NCBI GenBank assembly: GCA_963691655.1
Contig: OY829326.1
Span: 42,683,989-42,747,988 of the forward strand
Direction of reading: 5' to 3'
Length of the DNA stretch: 64,000 nucleotides
Origin: Toxonevra muliebris
Lineage: Eukaryota; Arthropoda; Insecta; Diptera; Pallopteridae
The notes beneath the pieces are model-generated. The model was not told the origin of the DNA. It searched no databases and saw nothing but the letters and a program-made list of their open reading frames with translations. The position numbers and the translations under genes were made by a program. Of the stretch, positions 24,958-36,733 are shown in pieces. Each line of letters opens with the position of its first letter. Positions within the stretch are counted from its first letter, which is position 1.

Positions 24958-25031
24958 AGTAAGACCTACAGTTAAACGCCGGTTTTGAATGGTGGTTCCT
25001 GTTGTGTTACTTAAAAATTTACGATTAGACG
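24958..25031 (-). mobile_element. Fragment of the dimeric SINE linker
   Basis: The block AAGACCTACAGTTAAACGCC followed by GGTTTTGAATGG and TGTGTTACTTAAAAATTTA matches, with mismatches, the linker of the dimeric SINE copies at about 19650-19700 and 43745-43795. An old fragment without visible ends. Confidence 0.6.
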
Positions 25032-25639
25032 AAGGCCTGCCTGTATGCCATCATCAAGTGATTGTTAATTCTTTTGAAGGCCTCTAGCGCATATTTTGCA
25101 TTTAATTAACTCGCAAATAATGGCATAACCCCTTCATCTCATTTATTATCAGTTTTAAATGAATGAAAAACGTTAATGGTAAAAAGTCGCGCAACATTGG
25201 TAACCTAAAAAATTCTTGTTATGGTATTGATCTTTGTAATTTAAAAAAATGTTGCAATGTGCAATATTATTAAATTAAAAGCATTTGCATGGTAATGTAT
25301 AATTTTCTCTATTTCTCCTTGAAAATCTTTGAATAAACGCACATTTATCAAAGAAAATGCCGTAATTAGCCTCACCTAGACCATTATATTGCAAATTTAT
25401 AAAGAAATCCACACACAAATGTAACTATCATACTCGCAGTTGATGAGTTTTTTATTCAGAAAGATGCATAGCTGCACACAAACATACTGGCTTGTGAAGA
25501 TCCGGCTTTGCCCGCGGATTATTCAATACTTTTCGCATGAAATTAATAAGAAAAAACATTGGCTTCCATTTTTTAATTACATCGAGATTTACTATCTTCG
25601 ACATTTTTTTTTTTTCACTAAGTCACCGATTCACTTATT

Positions 25640-25722
25640 CGTTTCATATTTTGGGAATTGAACTAAAAGCAGCTAGAACTTCAGTCTAGCACTCTGCCTC
25701 TAGTTTACCTAGTAGTCTTCGA
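25640..25722 (-). mobile_element. tRNA-SINE fragment (second-unit type)
   Basis: On the minus strand it reads CTAGAGGCAGAGTGCTAGAC (A box) and, about 30 bases later, AGTTCAATTCCCAAAATATG (B box with one change). This resembles the second tRNA-like unit of the SINE at 43540-43963 (GGCAGAGTGCCAGACTC ... GAGTTCGATTCTCGG). No TSD is evident. Confidence 0.55.
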
Positions 25723-25770
25723 TATAATTGCTACTCAATTCAAAATCCATAATTTTTATTGAACTAGAAA

Positions 25771-26999
25771 GGGCATAGCCGGATTTCCATGTCAAAAATG
25801 CCGTCAAACCAAATCAAGTTTCGCATGGACCCTTTTGAAGTGCTTAATTTAAGAATGATTTGGCTAAATTTTTATACCGTTATCTGCAGTTTTTAATGAG
25901 TAATGGCGGATTTTGTAAATTTCATATTTCGCATTTTTTAGCCCAACTATTTATAGGAAAAATCTGAAAAAATTCACAGTGATTCTTTGGTTAGGAGGCA
26001 TATTTTGGATTTTTTCGCGAATTTTCAGACGCGAAATTCGCGATTTTTTCATACTAAAAATAGGTTTACTACTCTGATTTTTCTTATGTAAATAAGTCTA
26101 TTCCGAATACTCATACTTCAATTTTTTCAGATTTTTGCAAAGTGTGGACGGGGGTCAAAAAAATTAAAAACCGAAATTGGCCTTTCATATGAAGGGTATT
26201 TACTTGTAATACCATAAGGTCATGAAAAAAATCAATTACAGCTATTAACTATCAACTATCGACTATTTTCTCAGGATTTTGTTGAAAATTTTTTTTTGCA
26301 AACATTTTTTTCTTCAAAATTCAAAAATTTGTTTTTGTCACCCAAGTTGATTATGGTATATCACATTCATTACGCAGTGCAACGAATTTTCAAGGTTTGT
26401 TTTCTGTGCGAGATTTTCCAACGGTTTTGAAATAATTTAGGGTCGCTAATCACGATTACGTACTCAGTTTTTCTTTATCACATCGAGTTCACCCACAATA
26501 TGGACACTGAAGCCTGAAAAATGGGGTCTTCAGGGGCTATTAAGAAATTTCGTTATTTCAACAGATACGAATTTGATGTCTGAAGTAAAGTTGTTAAGCA
26601 CAAAGAGATAAACAATTTTTGTGTACACAATTTTTCTTCATCTTTTATTCTTCTTCTTGAAAACAGAAACCGTTGAGAAAACTATTATACTGTTTTCGGA
26701 GAAAATGTTTCTTTTTAAAAATTGAGTACGCAGTCGTGATTAGCGACCCTAGCGAAAAATTCTAAATATATCTCCTAAACCAAAGAATCACTGTGAATTT
26801 TTCAGATTTTTCCCATGAATAGTTGGGCTAAAAAATGCGAAATATGAAATTCACAAAATCCGCCATTACTCATTAAAAACTGCAGATGCAGATAACGGTA
26901 TAAAAATTTAGCCAAATCATTCTTAAATTAAGCACTTCAAAAGGGTCCATGCGAAACTTGATTTGGTTTGGGGGCATTTTTGACATGGAAAGCGGGCCC
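25771..26999. mobile_element. Foldback element with long TIRs
   Basis: The two ends are long inverted repeats: 25771-25990 and about 26760-26999. Paired blocks include CCATGTCAAAAATG / CATTTTTGACATGG, AGTTTCGCATGGACCCTTTT / AAAAGGGTCCATGCGAAACT, AATGGCGGATTTTGTAAATT / its inverse, and the ACAGTGATTCTTTGG block. A further inverted pair (CGATTACGTACTC at about 26452; GAGTACGCAGTCGTG at about 26724) shows the right arm copies the left arm with an internal deletion. It is non-coding. A diverged copy lies at 18017-18993. No clear TSD. Confidence 0.82.
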
Positions 27000-28548
27000 T
27001 TTACATCGAAATATATTTATTAGTTACGCCATTCTCATTCCACTGTGCGTAATTTGAAATTGCAAATAAAGTGCTCTAATGTATGCATTTTTTTTTATCC
27101 CCTCTGCTTTTTTTTCTATCTTCTATCTGAAAGCGTGTAGCTAAATCTTTCAATGGATTTGTTGTATCAATACAATTTTAGTCGAATGAATTTATGCACA
27201 CAAGGGTTGAGGTTAATCGAACTGCAATAGAAATTTTACTTTGATGTTGTTGCACGTTGCCACCCACTTTCATATAGTTTGATTAAATTTTACAATTTAA
27301 AATGTAATAAAAAATAAATGAATAGAAAAAAAAATCTATTGAAATTTAGCGTCATATTTTAAAATTATATTTTCTTTTTCCACATTTTTATAAAAAACAA
27401 AATTTCAATTTTCTTTTCTTTATTAATTAACGCCATGATGCGAAGAAGATGTGGCAGGGGACGCAGAAGCTGGTACTAATACTGGCTTAACTTGCTTGTG
27501 TTCCAATTAGAAAACTGTTTTGAAATTCAATTTCATTTTCATGAAATTTTAAACGAGAGTAAACGAACACGAGTTTTACTACTCTACACTCTTTCAATAC
27601 ATTGAAATTTTTTATTTCATCAATGTGCGCGCGGTTGGTTGCTGTTGCTGTCATTAGTTTTACAACGGCAACATTGTAGTTATCGTTGTTGGTATCAACG
27701 ACAACAGCAATTGTTGTTGGCATAAATTAATGCATGCTGTTTGATGAATTCACTGCGGTGTGTTAATTGAATGTATACCAAAAGTAGTTGGTTTTTTTGT
27801 TTTTTTTTTTTTCTTTTTTAAAGAGCAAAAGGGATTTTGAAGAATGGCCGTGGGGAGGGAAAGGGTTGGCCGACAATTGTAGAGAATAATGTTTGTTTGT
27901 TTTTTTTTTTCAATTATTTTAGCATGAGGCAACAAAAGTCAAATAATATACAATAGAAATATAAATAGACAAGTACATAGACATACAATATATTGTGTGA
28001 TATTGAGAAAAAGATGTTTGTAGCTTTAACTTTAATGTAAATTAAAATGAAAAAAAAAAAAATAAAAAAAAGCTTGCGCGTGACAATTTAATTTGAGCAT
28101 ATATTATTATTATTTTATTATTGTTGCTTAATATTTTTAGCACTTTTATGGTTTAGAATTTAATTAACCATATGTGTATTGATGTGCATTCATGCCGTGT
28201 TTAATATATACATATATACACGAGTTGTTGGCTCTTCTATCCTCTGCAGCCAACCCAAAGGTTAATTTTGCAAGCCCGAAACTCTGAAAAAAAATAGAAA
28301 TATATTTATATTAATTTGAAAAAGATTTGAAGTACCGTATTTCAAAAATTGGAGGCTTTTGATGTGAAGGTCAACCAAAAATTTCTTAACCGAATTTGAT
28401 ATAAACATTTTAAAGTAGTAAACCGGTTTCAGATCTAGGGGGAGTTATGTAGACTGCAGCTTCTCCAAAAATTGTAAATGCTTATAATCTTTTAAAATAT
28501 TTTTACAGCGCAACTGTTTATTATATACAAACATATACTTTGACTCTA
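27000..28548. other. AT-rich non-coding DNA
   Basis: No supported gene. Contains CAACAA/TTGTTG-type short repeats at about 27640-27720, long T runs at about 27790-27810 and A runs at about 28049-28070. These are typical of fly regulatory or intronic DNA. Confidence 0.4.
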
Positions 28549-28552
28549 TTAA

Positions 28553-29243
28553 GGATGTAGTCTGGTGTTCCCGCCTAATTTTTAAGGAGTTTTTCGGAAA
28601 TTTTTTTATTATAACAAAATAAAATACAATCAATACAATTTGTTTATATGTTATTACTGACATCTTTAACTGTACAAAAAAAATGTTTGGAGTTTCTTTT
28701 ACTATATTTTTTTAGTGTTTTTTACGTTCAAAGTGGACACCTAAAAAGAAGGTGTGTGGCTGGCCCGGGCGATTACGGAACTTTAAGTTATCTGAGACAA
28801 GAAATTTAAATCGAATATTGTTTTGTAGAATTGTCATTCAGGCAGGTAGTAGATTTAAAAATTTTTATTAAAAAATAACAAAATGGCAGACTTCTAAGAA
28901 AAAGAATTCAAAAATCTCGCTTTTTTTTGTTGGGAATTGGAATAAAAAGTAGAAAATAATGATTATAAATAAACAATTCTACTACCTGCGAGAGCTATTG
29001 GTATGTAGAATAACGTATTAAAATTTCATCTTAATCGGTTCTATAGAATTTCTTCAAACGCCCGGGCCGATCCAAAAAACGTTGTTTCGAGAAAAACGCT
29101 TTTAAAGTTTTAATCAACAAGCGCTCCCGACTACGTGCTAAAACTTCGTTAATATTTTGAGTTTTGGTCTGAAGTATACTCTTAATATATTGTACTAATA
29201 AAAAAAAATTGATTTTTAGAAACTCGAACACCAGACTACATCC
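28553..29243. mobile_element. TTAA-flanked TIR element
   Basis: TTAA at 28549-28552 and 29244-29247 borders perfect inverted ends GGATGTAGTCTGGTGTTC (left) and GAACACCAGACTACATCC (right). A subterminal inverted pair GGCCCGGGCG / CGCCCGGGCC lies at about 28763 and 29060. The 691-bp body has no transposase. TTAA duplication suggests mobilisation by a piggyBac-type enzyme, although the ends start GGA rather than CCY. Confidence 0.78.
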
Positions 29244-29330
29244 TTAAATCTGAAATTTTACGGTCCGCTTATAGATAGACACTACTTTTGAGGAGCCTTT
29301 CTTTTTGAACAGTTTTTAAGATTTTATGAT

Positions 29331-30350
29331 TTCATTTTTAATCTTATTTTACATATAATTTTGAACCGGAATGTGGTCTGATTTTTTTAGTCTGACTATT
29401 TGATTTTTAATCTCAATTTTAATTTGATTTGTGGGCTGCTTTTGGGAGATTTTTTGTCAGAGTTTGGTCTGAATTTTCGTCTGAGTTTTAGTCTAAGTTA
29501 TGTTCGAGTTTCGGTCTGACTATTTGATTTGAATTTAGTTTATTATTTTTATTTTGAATTTTAGTCTGATATTTGGTCTGAATTTTGATCTGAATTTTAG
29601 TTTGATTATTTGATTTGAGCCTAACTTTTTTTTTGGGCTGATTTTTTTTTTTTTTTTATTTTTTCCGGCTTTTGTTTTGAATTTTATATGAATTTTGGCC
29701 TGAATTCTTGTTTTGAGTTTTTGGATTGAATTAGGTCTGAATTTTGATCTGAACTTTGGTTTGATTATTTCAGGGACCCTAACGGTTATGCATTTTATAG
29801 TAAAAGTCAAATATTAAAATTTATTTTGTGACTTTTATCGTAAAAGGCTAAATAAAACGGTAAATTGTTGACTTTTATGATATTTGGCAAGAAATAACAG
29901 TTATAGTTGACTTTTATTTTGTCGGGCAAAAAAAAAACAGTTATGTTATGACTTTTATTTTGTTGACCAAAACGAAATAGGTTTTTTATGACTTTTATTT
30001 ATTTATTTTTTTTGAGTTTTTGTCTGGCTTTTGTTTTGTATTTTATCTGAATTTTGGTTTGAATTCTTGTCTGATTTTTGGTTTGAGTTAGGTCCGAATT
30101 TTGATCCAACTGTTTGATTTTTGATTTTTTTCAGAGACTCTGAAAATTATACCTAAATGCTAACTTTTATATATTCGTGACTTTTTGGTTTGGTTTTGCA
30201 TTTAATTTTTAGACTGTTTTTGATTTGAGTTTTTGTTTGGCATTTGACTTAACTTTTGTCTGAATTTTGGCCTGCATTTCTATCTGAGTTTCGGGAAGAA
30301 TTTTGACTAAATTTTTTATTTGTCTTTTAGTCTAGATATTGATGAAATAA
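29331..30350. repeat. Degenerate minisatellite (TTTGGTCTGAATTTT-like)
   Basis: About 1 kb of loosely tandem units around TTTGGTCTGAATTTTGATCT, with many variants (TTTAGTCTGA, TTTGATTTGAG). It is the inverse orientation of the array at 15380-15745. A sub-array at about 29785-30000 has a longer unit (about 55-65 bp) built on TGACTTTTATTTTGT...AACAGTTATG, present about four times. The minus-strand open frame at 29535-29810 is a by-product of the repeat. Confidence 0.75.
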
Positions 30351-32409
30351 TCATACAATAATTTAGCGTTTTCAAAGTTAAATCCTTATTTTCCGAAGTC
30401 ATAACACGGTCTTCCAAAAATAAGTCAATAAAATTTTCGCCCACGTTCGTTTCTTCAATTCGATGTTAATCTTTATAATTGACCAAACCAAAAAAAAAAA
30501 AGAAATAACTTACTACTGGCATCAGATGCTAACTTTCCCGGGTGGTCCTAAGAAAAAAAAATTGATTTGACTTCACCTCACTACTTAATGACGCAATTTT
30601 AGTTATGAAATGAGCCTCTACCGGAACAAAGTATAGCTTCAAACTTTACGATTTTAAATAAACAAATATAAAACAAATTTAAATGAAAATAATTTATTTA
30701 AGTATGTTAAAATTGAAGTTGAAGCACCTTTAAAAAAAAAAAAAAAAAAAAAAAACAAACAAAAACTGGAACGTATTCAATTCAAAGCCCAGTCATAGTG
30801 GAAAACTTTTAGCGTTTTGGTTGATTTAACTGGCAGAGGAAAACTTATTAAGAACATAGAACTGAAAGTCATCACTGTACTGGATTCCTTTGACACTATA
30901 AAATATTCGCAAAGAAGAGCAGACGCAGGTCATGCTAAAGAAAAGAGCAGCTCTAAGTCTCAAGTTAAGCAAAACAAAACTAAGAAGAATTAAGAAATTA
31001 TTTACTATTTGGCAAGAGGAAAAACCTTTTCAGAGATTGTTGGCCAGGCAGTTTAACATTTCTGCTTAAAGCTGCAGTACTCACTGAACTTCCTCTGTGA
31101 GAAAGTGCTATCTCTACTATTAACCTAATTAAAATGGTTTTTAATTGATATAATTTTCTGAGCGAATTTTTTTTTTTTTAGTTTTTTCAAATATGTGACA
31201 TTTAAAATAACTAGGTAGATATATACACACCTACATCCATACATATGTATATATGGTACATAGTATATGCATGTGTGCACATAAAAGAAAACAGAAATTA
31301 TTTTCAAAAAGAAATTAGTTAGAATAAAAAAAAAAAAAAAAACAAAAAAATACTTTTGTTTTCATTTTTAAAAATAAATGCAATTTGGCAAAATTTCAAA
31401 AACTTTAAATGCAAAAATGTTCACCATATGATTGCTCTTTAAACACACACCAACACATGTGCATATTTGTATGCATGTATGTATGTAAGTGTACGTGTGT
31501 CTGTTTGTTTTTATAAGTCATGAGTGCAAATGCATTAAGCATAGCATTTTTGTTTTTTTTGTTTTTTTTTTTTTTGTAATTACTGTTGTTGTTGCTGTAC
31601 TTTCGTACTTTCGACAACTATTTAATGAAATCACCAATTTTAGCGTAATTGCAACTAACAACAAGAACACAAATAAAAAATAATAGAAATAAAAGAAAAA
31701 AATTACATCGAATTTTGCTCTTATGATGAAATACTCTCTCATCATCATCAGCATCGTCAACATCACTATCGTCAGCAGCATCACATGATACCAAATAGCA
31801 ACAACAAGAAACTTTTGTGTAATTTTAATTTTAAATACAATTAACATTTTACATTTAAAGCAAAAAGCAAACATTTTGCATGTACATATACATTTTCTAA
31901 ACATTTTTATAATTAATTTGCAGTAATTTAGAAATGTTTGAGAAATGTATTTTTAATTTCTATGCATACTTTTTTCAACATCTTTTTTTTTTTTATTTTC
32001 AGGTAAGCAAATTTGACAAATTTATGGCAAAATTACGATGGTGGCTCGTTTGTAAATGTGTATGTATGTGTATTTTTATAAAAAGCATTGAAATAATTTT
32101 ATATTTCTATCCATCTACATGTAAATATCAAAATTAATTAATATTTTATACAAGCTCACAATATTTTCATTTGGAATTATTATAATCGGATCATGTCTTT
32201 TAATCACCACAACAACAAAATTATTAATCATCTGAAAATTATATGCAGACAGTCGTTTGCAGATATTTGAAATTAACCTTCTAGCAATGAAAATATAATA
32301 ATGAGGGCTGATTAGTTTTGATGCACAGAACTCATAAATGAAGTTGATAATCAAATTTGAGTTATTGGTTTGGCACCAAATGAGAACATCAACGCCCATC
32401 AAAAGCGGG
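30351..32409. other. AT-rich non-coding DNA
   Basis: No supported gene. It contains a long A run (about 30732-30755), CA/TG-rich patches at about 31220-31280 and 31440-31500, and CAT/ATC repeats at about 31740-31785. Open frames here are low complexity. Confidence 0.45.
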
Positions 32410-33875
32410 TTACCCAAGGATGGAACCAGTAGGTGAGAGTAGAGAGACTGGAAAGTTATGTGGGAATAAATGGGAAGAAGAAAGGTCTAGTGTCTCTCAA
32501 CCTCAAACTTCTTTGTTTCACTGATGAACCTTTGAAGTTCAGGAAGGGGGATAGTAAAGACATTATTCATACTCAAGACATCACTACCCAACAGCCTTAA
32601 TCTGATTCTCGCGAACGCCGGACAGCTACAAACATAATGCTCCGTAGTATCGTCGTCCTCAAGACACGATTGGCAATTTGGATCGGTAATGAGGCCCATA
32701 TTAGTCATATGGACATGTGTTGTGCCCTGTGATGACACCCACCAATAATTTCAGGCCCTTTCTTCTCAGTATCAGAAGAAATTCCGCTGATTTCTGGGAG
32801 CACTTAGCGGTTATGCAGGAGTCAAGCTCCGACCATCTTTCTCTTTGAATAGAACCCACAAAATCGTTGATCCCACGCATGATCTCCTCAAAACTTACGC
32901 CAAGAAAAGGTTGCGAACCCCATGGTGTAATTGCAGAGCCTTCATTAGCTAGTTTATCAGCAAGTTCATTCCCTGCAATACCACAGTGTCCTGGAACCCA
33001 TATAAGGCATAACTTGTTGTGTTTTGCAACACTATTTAGTTTTGCCTTACACTCGCTGACCAATTTTGAGGAGCTGACACGGTTAGCAAGGGCCTTCAGT
33101 GCAGCTTGGCTATCACTGCAGATACCTACGCGCTTCAGGCACCATCTCTTCTCAATTATCCAGCTCACCACGTATAGGATAGCGAAAACTTCCGTTAGGA
33201 AGACTGATGCCATCTTTCCAGTGGAAAAAGAGTACTTGGTCTCATCGTTCAACTACCAACCGGATCCAGTACCGTTTAGGGTTTTGGATCCGTCGGTATA
33301 GAAGACATGGCGAAGACCCCGGAGTATGACCTCCCGGAGTAAGACACATGATTGTGCACGGTCATCAAGAACAGTGAGCACTGTATTGACAACTGGTGGT
33401 ATATCATACTGTGCCCTACATCTGCCTCGACATGCCAGACTCCATTTAACCGGAATCTGTCGGCCGCTCTCAACGCTTCTTTACGGATTTGAATATCCAG
33501 AGGAAGCAAGTCAAGCAAGGCATTGAGGACATCACCAGTTATAGTACACATTGCACTGAAGCCTGGTCAGAGAGGATACTGTGGACTTAACTAAAGTTTG
33601 TCTCCACCATACTACAGAGACATACGTGACCATAGGTCTCACAACAGCAATGTATACCCAGTATACCAGAGCTGGATTCAGACCCCAAGTCCAGCCGAAA
33701 GCTCGCTTGGACTGCCAGAAAACATTTAGTGCACGCGAGACTTTCAGCTTGACGTGCGTCTTCCATAACAGTTTGCAATCTAAGGTTACCCCTAAATATT
33801 TAACTTCAGAAGACAAATGCAATTTATTAGTAGTTATGAAAACAGAAGTAATTCCAAACATGTGGTAGAGTACAA
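32410..33875 (-). pseudogene. 5'-truncated LOA-clade LINE (RT thumb, RNase H)
   Basis: From 33875 downwards the minus strand encodes the RT thumb (EVKYLGVTLDCKLLWKTHV, FGWTWGLNPALVYWV, VVRPMVTYVSVVWW), then a linker (LLDLLPLDIQIRKEALRAA) and RNase H with all four catalytic blocks: YTDGSKT (Asp at about 33293), FLTEVFAI (Glu at about 33191), CSDSQAALKAL (Asp at about 33113) and GNELADKLA (Asp at about 32957). It ends with NCQSC...DTTEHYVCSCPAF, the terminal Cys/His block. Two frameshifts (about 33540 and 32722) and a TAG at 33253-33255 inactivate it. RNase H plus the WGL thumb points to LOA; the I and R1 clades are alternatives. The 5' truncation is usual for LINEs. The 3' boundary is approximate. 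Confidence 0.85.
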
Positions 33876-33884
33876 TAGTCAAAA

Positions 33885-35756
33885 AGTTGCATTATGTTCA
33901 AATATATGCTTTTAATCAATTGACCAAACCAATCAAGGATTTTTCTTCAGTAGACTTTTGAAAATTTTTAAAAATTTACACATTCCGTTTTGAGTAGTTT
34001 TACCAATTTTTGTTAAATTTACCTACAGAATTCTTTTTAGTGTATGTAATTGCAAAATAACCATTTTGTGACAAATTTAATAAAAACAAAAACAAATACA
34101 AATCTTAATTAACAAGTATCGCTCTGTTGCAGATTTGCACCCAGATAGGGGGTGACAAATAACGAACGTGTAGATAGTTGTAGAAATTAAAGTATCTACA
34201 AAATGTATTTTGCACTTTGAGAAAATTTTCACAACAACAACTGCAATAAATTTGCGGCAACTACAACAACACTAATTATTATTAAACTTGGTTACATCAT
34301 TTTACTGTTTACAACCGGTGAACATGTTTATTACACTTGGTGTTTATTCTCTCACACGTGTGTGTATGTTGGCATGTGTGTGTGTTATTATAAAATTGTA
34401 TATGTGTGTACCTTTGCATGCAATTGTGTAAGTGTGTATTTGTAAATATGTCTATGTATGTATGTTTTACTTTTCATTTTATTACGATTTAAAAACTCAT
34501 TTCACCAGCAAAACGAAACGTAATTAAAGTTGAAAATGCGCGCATGTTACTTCACAACAACTAATCGTTGTTGTTTCTTTATACCATGCACACACACACA
34601 TATACAAATACGGAATAAGGTATAGTGGACTCTGGATTCATTTATAAGCTATGTTAATGCCTATAAAGGGGTGTGTTTAATGGAAACTTACAGAAATGTA
34701 GTAAACATATCATTCTTCTAAGATATATATTTTTAGATGACGCCCCTTGGGCTTTCTCTGTTTGCACTTGACCGGACTTATTTTCAAATGTAGCAGTTTT
34801 CATATTTATAGTTTTTAAAATCAGTAAAATGTCTTTAAAATTAAAATAGAACATAAATTTCTTAATAACTTTTTTAGTATTATTTACATGGATATACAGA
34901 ATTTTCTGTTGACAAGTGCAAAATAAATTTTGCTATAAAGTTTTATATTAGGTTGTAGTGAAAATTGAGTTTTTCTCAGTCGGTTGATTTTTTATGGGTT
35001 AGGTCAACTTTTATGGGTGGCATTATCAGGTTGAAATTGAACATGTGCTGAAAATAACATTAAAAATTTGACCAAATCCAAAGAAAATCTACCCACTAAA
35101 TACTGAGGGTGGTCCTGAAAAAAAGGATACTAATTTTCACTACACCCTAATGTAAATACATTGACACTCACATGTACTTATACTTTTTTGTGCACAAATA
35201 AATTTAAATATCAATTTTGACATAATGAAGTGTTATTTGATTTTTGGTCTACCTTTAATATTTTCTTAAGGCGACAAAAAGTATTAAAATTCTAAGTTTA
35301 GAAACTAAATACAAAGAATGACAAAAATTTTAAAAACAAGTAAAACATGCATGCAAACAACGAACAAAGACAAGTCAAAAAATGCTACGCAGAATATGAA
35401 TATGAATATCTTGTAAATTAAGGGAATTCTTACTGGTCTTTTTTTTTTTTTAATTTGTTCACATATATAACAACTTGAGGAACTACTTTTAGTTGTGCTG
35501 TTTGAGGTTTCAAAAAGATTAAGTCAATAAATCATAAAATCAGTTCTGCTCGTCAGATGTAAAGTGAATGCCATTTACCTTCAGATAAAAATGTGTTTAG
35601 TTATTTTTATGATACAGAAACATTTTCATCTGGAAGCAAAATTAAATAAAAATAATTTTAAATCAACCCCTGCACGCGTGACCTAATACGAAAAACATGA
35701 GATTTTATGTACATAAATAGCATGAGAATTTGACAGTTGTCAGAAAAGAATTAATA
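33885..35756. other. AT-rich non-coding DNA
   Basis: No supported gene. TG/CA-rich microsatellite-like sequence lies at about 34360-34460 and 34585-34605, and a T run at about 35438-35450. The open frame at 34654-34854 has no recognisable domain. Confidence 0.45.
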
Positions 35757-35758
35757 TA

Positions 35759-36570
35759 TTGGAAGTACGAATGTATAAACTCGTAATTGTGTCTAACTTC
35801 ATATCTATCATACGCGTCATTTCTTTGACATTGACAGCTAGATTCATGTCAAACGCAACAAGAACTTGCAGAATCTTTAGGAGTTGATCAATTAACCATT
35901 TCTAAACGATTAAAAGCATTGGGAATGATTCAAAAGCAAGGAAATTTGGTGCCGTATGAATTGAAGCCGAGAGACGTCGAACGACGATTTTTCACATGTG
36001 AACTGCATCGTAATGTGACTGGCGATGAAAAGTGGATACGTTACGATAACCCAAAGCGTAAAAAATCATGGAGACCGCTCGGACATGCATCAACATCAAC
36101 GGCAAAGCCGAACATCCATGGATCCAAGCTCATGCTGTGTATTTGGTTCGATATAAAAGGTGTCGTGTATTATGAGCTGTTGAAACCGAATGAAACGATC
36201 ACTAGCGACCGCTACCGACTACAATTGATGCGTTTGAGCATTAAAGGATAAGGGGCCAGAATATGAGAATAGACACGACGAAGTTATTCTTCAGCACGAC
36301 AATGCTCGGTCGCATGTTGCAAGGCAAGTAAAAACATACTTGGAAACGCTGAAATGGGAAGTGCTACCCCACCCGCCGTACTCTCCAGACATTGCTCCTT
36401 CTGATTACCACTTATTCCGATCGATGACACATGGCCTGGCTGAACAGCATTTCCATGGGAAAAGTTTGTGGCTAACGATGGACAATACTTTAAAGAATAA
36501 ATTTATAATCACTTTTTAACAATAACTTGGATTACGAAAAAAATACAAGTTTATACATTCATACTCCCAA
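35759..36570 (+). mobile_element. Internally deleted mariner element
   Basis: The ITRs are 27 bp: 35759-35785 (TTGGAAGTACGAATGTATAA...) and 36544-36570 (inverse, TTGGGAGTATGAATGTATAA...), differing at about three positions. Both are bordered by TA (35757-35758, 36571-36572). The 812-bp length is below the roughly 1.3 kb of a full mariner, matching the deletions in the transposase remnant (35849-36500). It is non-autonomous but keeps both ends, so it could have been cross-mobilised. Confidence 0.92.
35849..36500 (+). pseudogene. mariner transposase remnant (DD34D)
   Basis: The reading resumes at QELAESLGVDQLTISKRLKA (helix-turn-helix region); the first DNA-binding part is missing. Then come YELKPRDVERRFFTCEL, a short deletion before HRNVTGDEKW (first catalytic Asp), and KPNIHGSKLMLCIWFD. 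A frameshift near 36236 precedes VILQHDNARSHVA (second Asp) and YSPDIAPSDYHLF (third Asp). Exactly 34 residues lie between the second and third Asp, which defines mariner. A third deletion near 36455 joins FHG to WEKFVANDGQYFKE in a changed frame, ending at TAA 36498-36500. All three Asp residues survive, but the frame does not. Confidence 0.92.
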
Positions 36571-36611
36571 TAAAAAAATTTTTTTTTTATTATTTAGCGA
36601 AATTAATACTT

Positions 36612-36733
36612 GTGGTCGCCGTAGTCTAGTGGTTAGTGTGTTGGACTGCTACACAGAGGTGCCCGGGTTCATATCTCATACAACATGAATGGCCCTCCAG
36701 GGGCTGTTGTGCCATAATAATAGTAGTAGTAGT
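36612..36733 (+). mobile_element. tRNA-derived SINE with (TAG)n tail
   Basis: It begins GTGGTCGCCGTAGTCTAGTG, with an A box (TAGTCTAGTGGTTAGTG) and a decayed B box (GGGTTCATATCTC) about 35 bases on, followed by a body and a tail of TAATAG/TAGTAG repeats. It sits 40 bp beyond the mariner right end. No TSD is certain. It resembles the heads of the dimeric SINEs but is a monomer with a different body. Confidence 0.65.

Noticed and set aside
32519..32545. CTGATGA as a second hammerhead
   Set aside because: No helix II, and it lies in the LINE coding sequence.
32867..33868. Plus-strand open frames of 66-144 codons over the LOA element
   Set aside because: They are antisense to a clear RNase H and RT coding region and contain no domain of their own.
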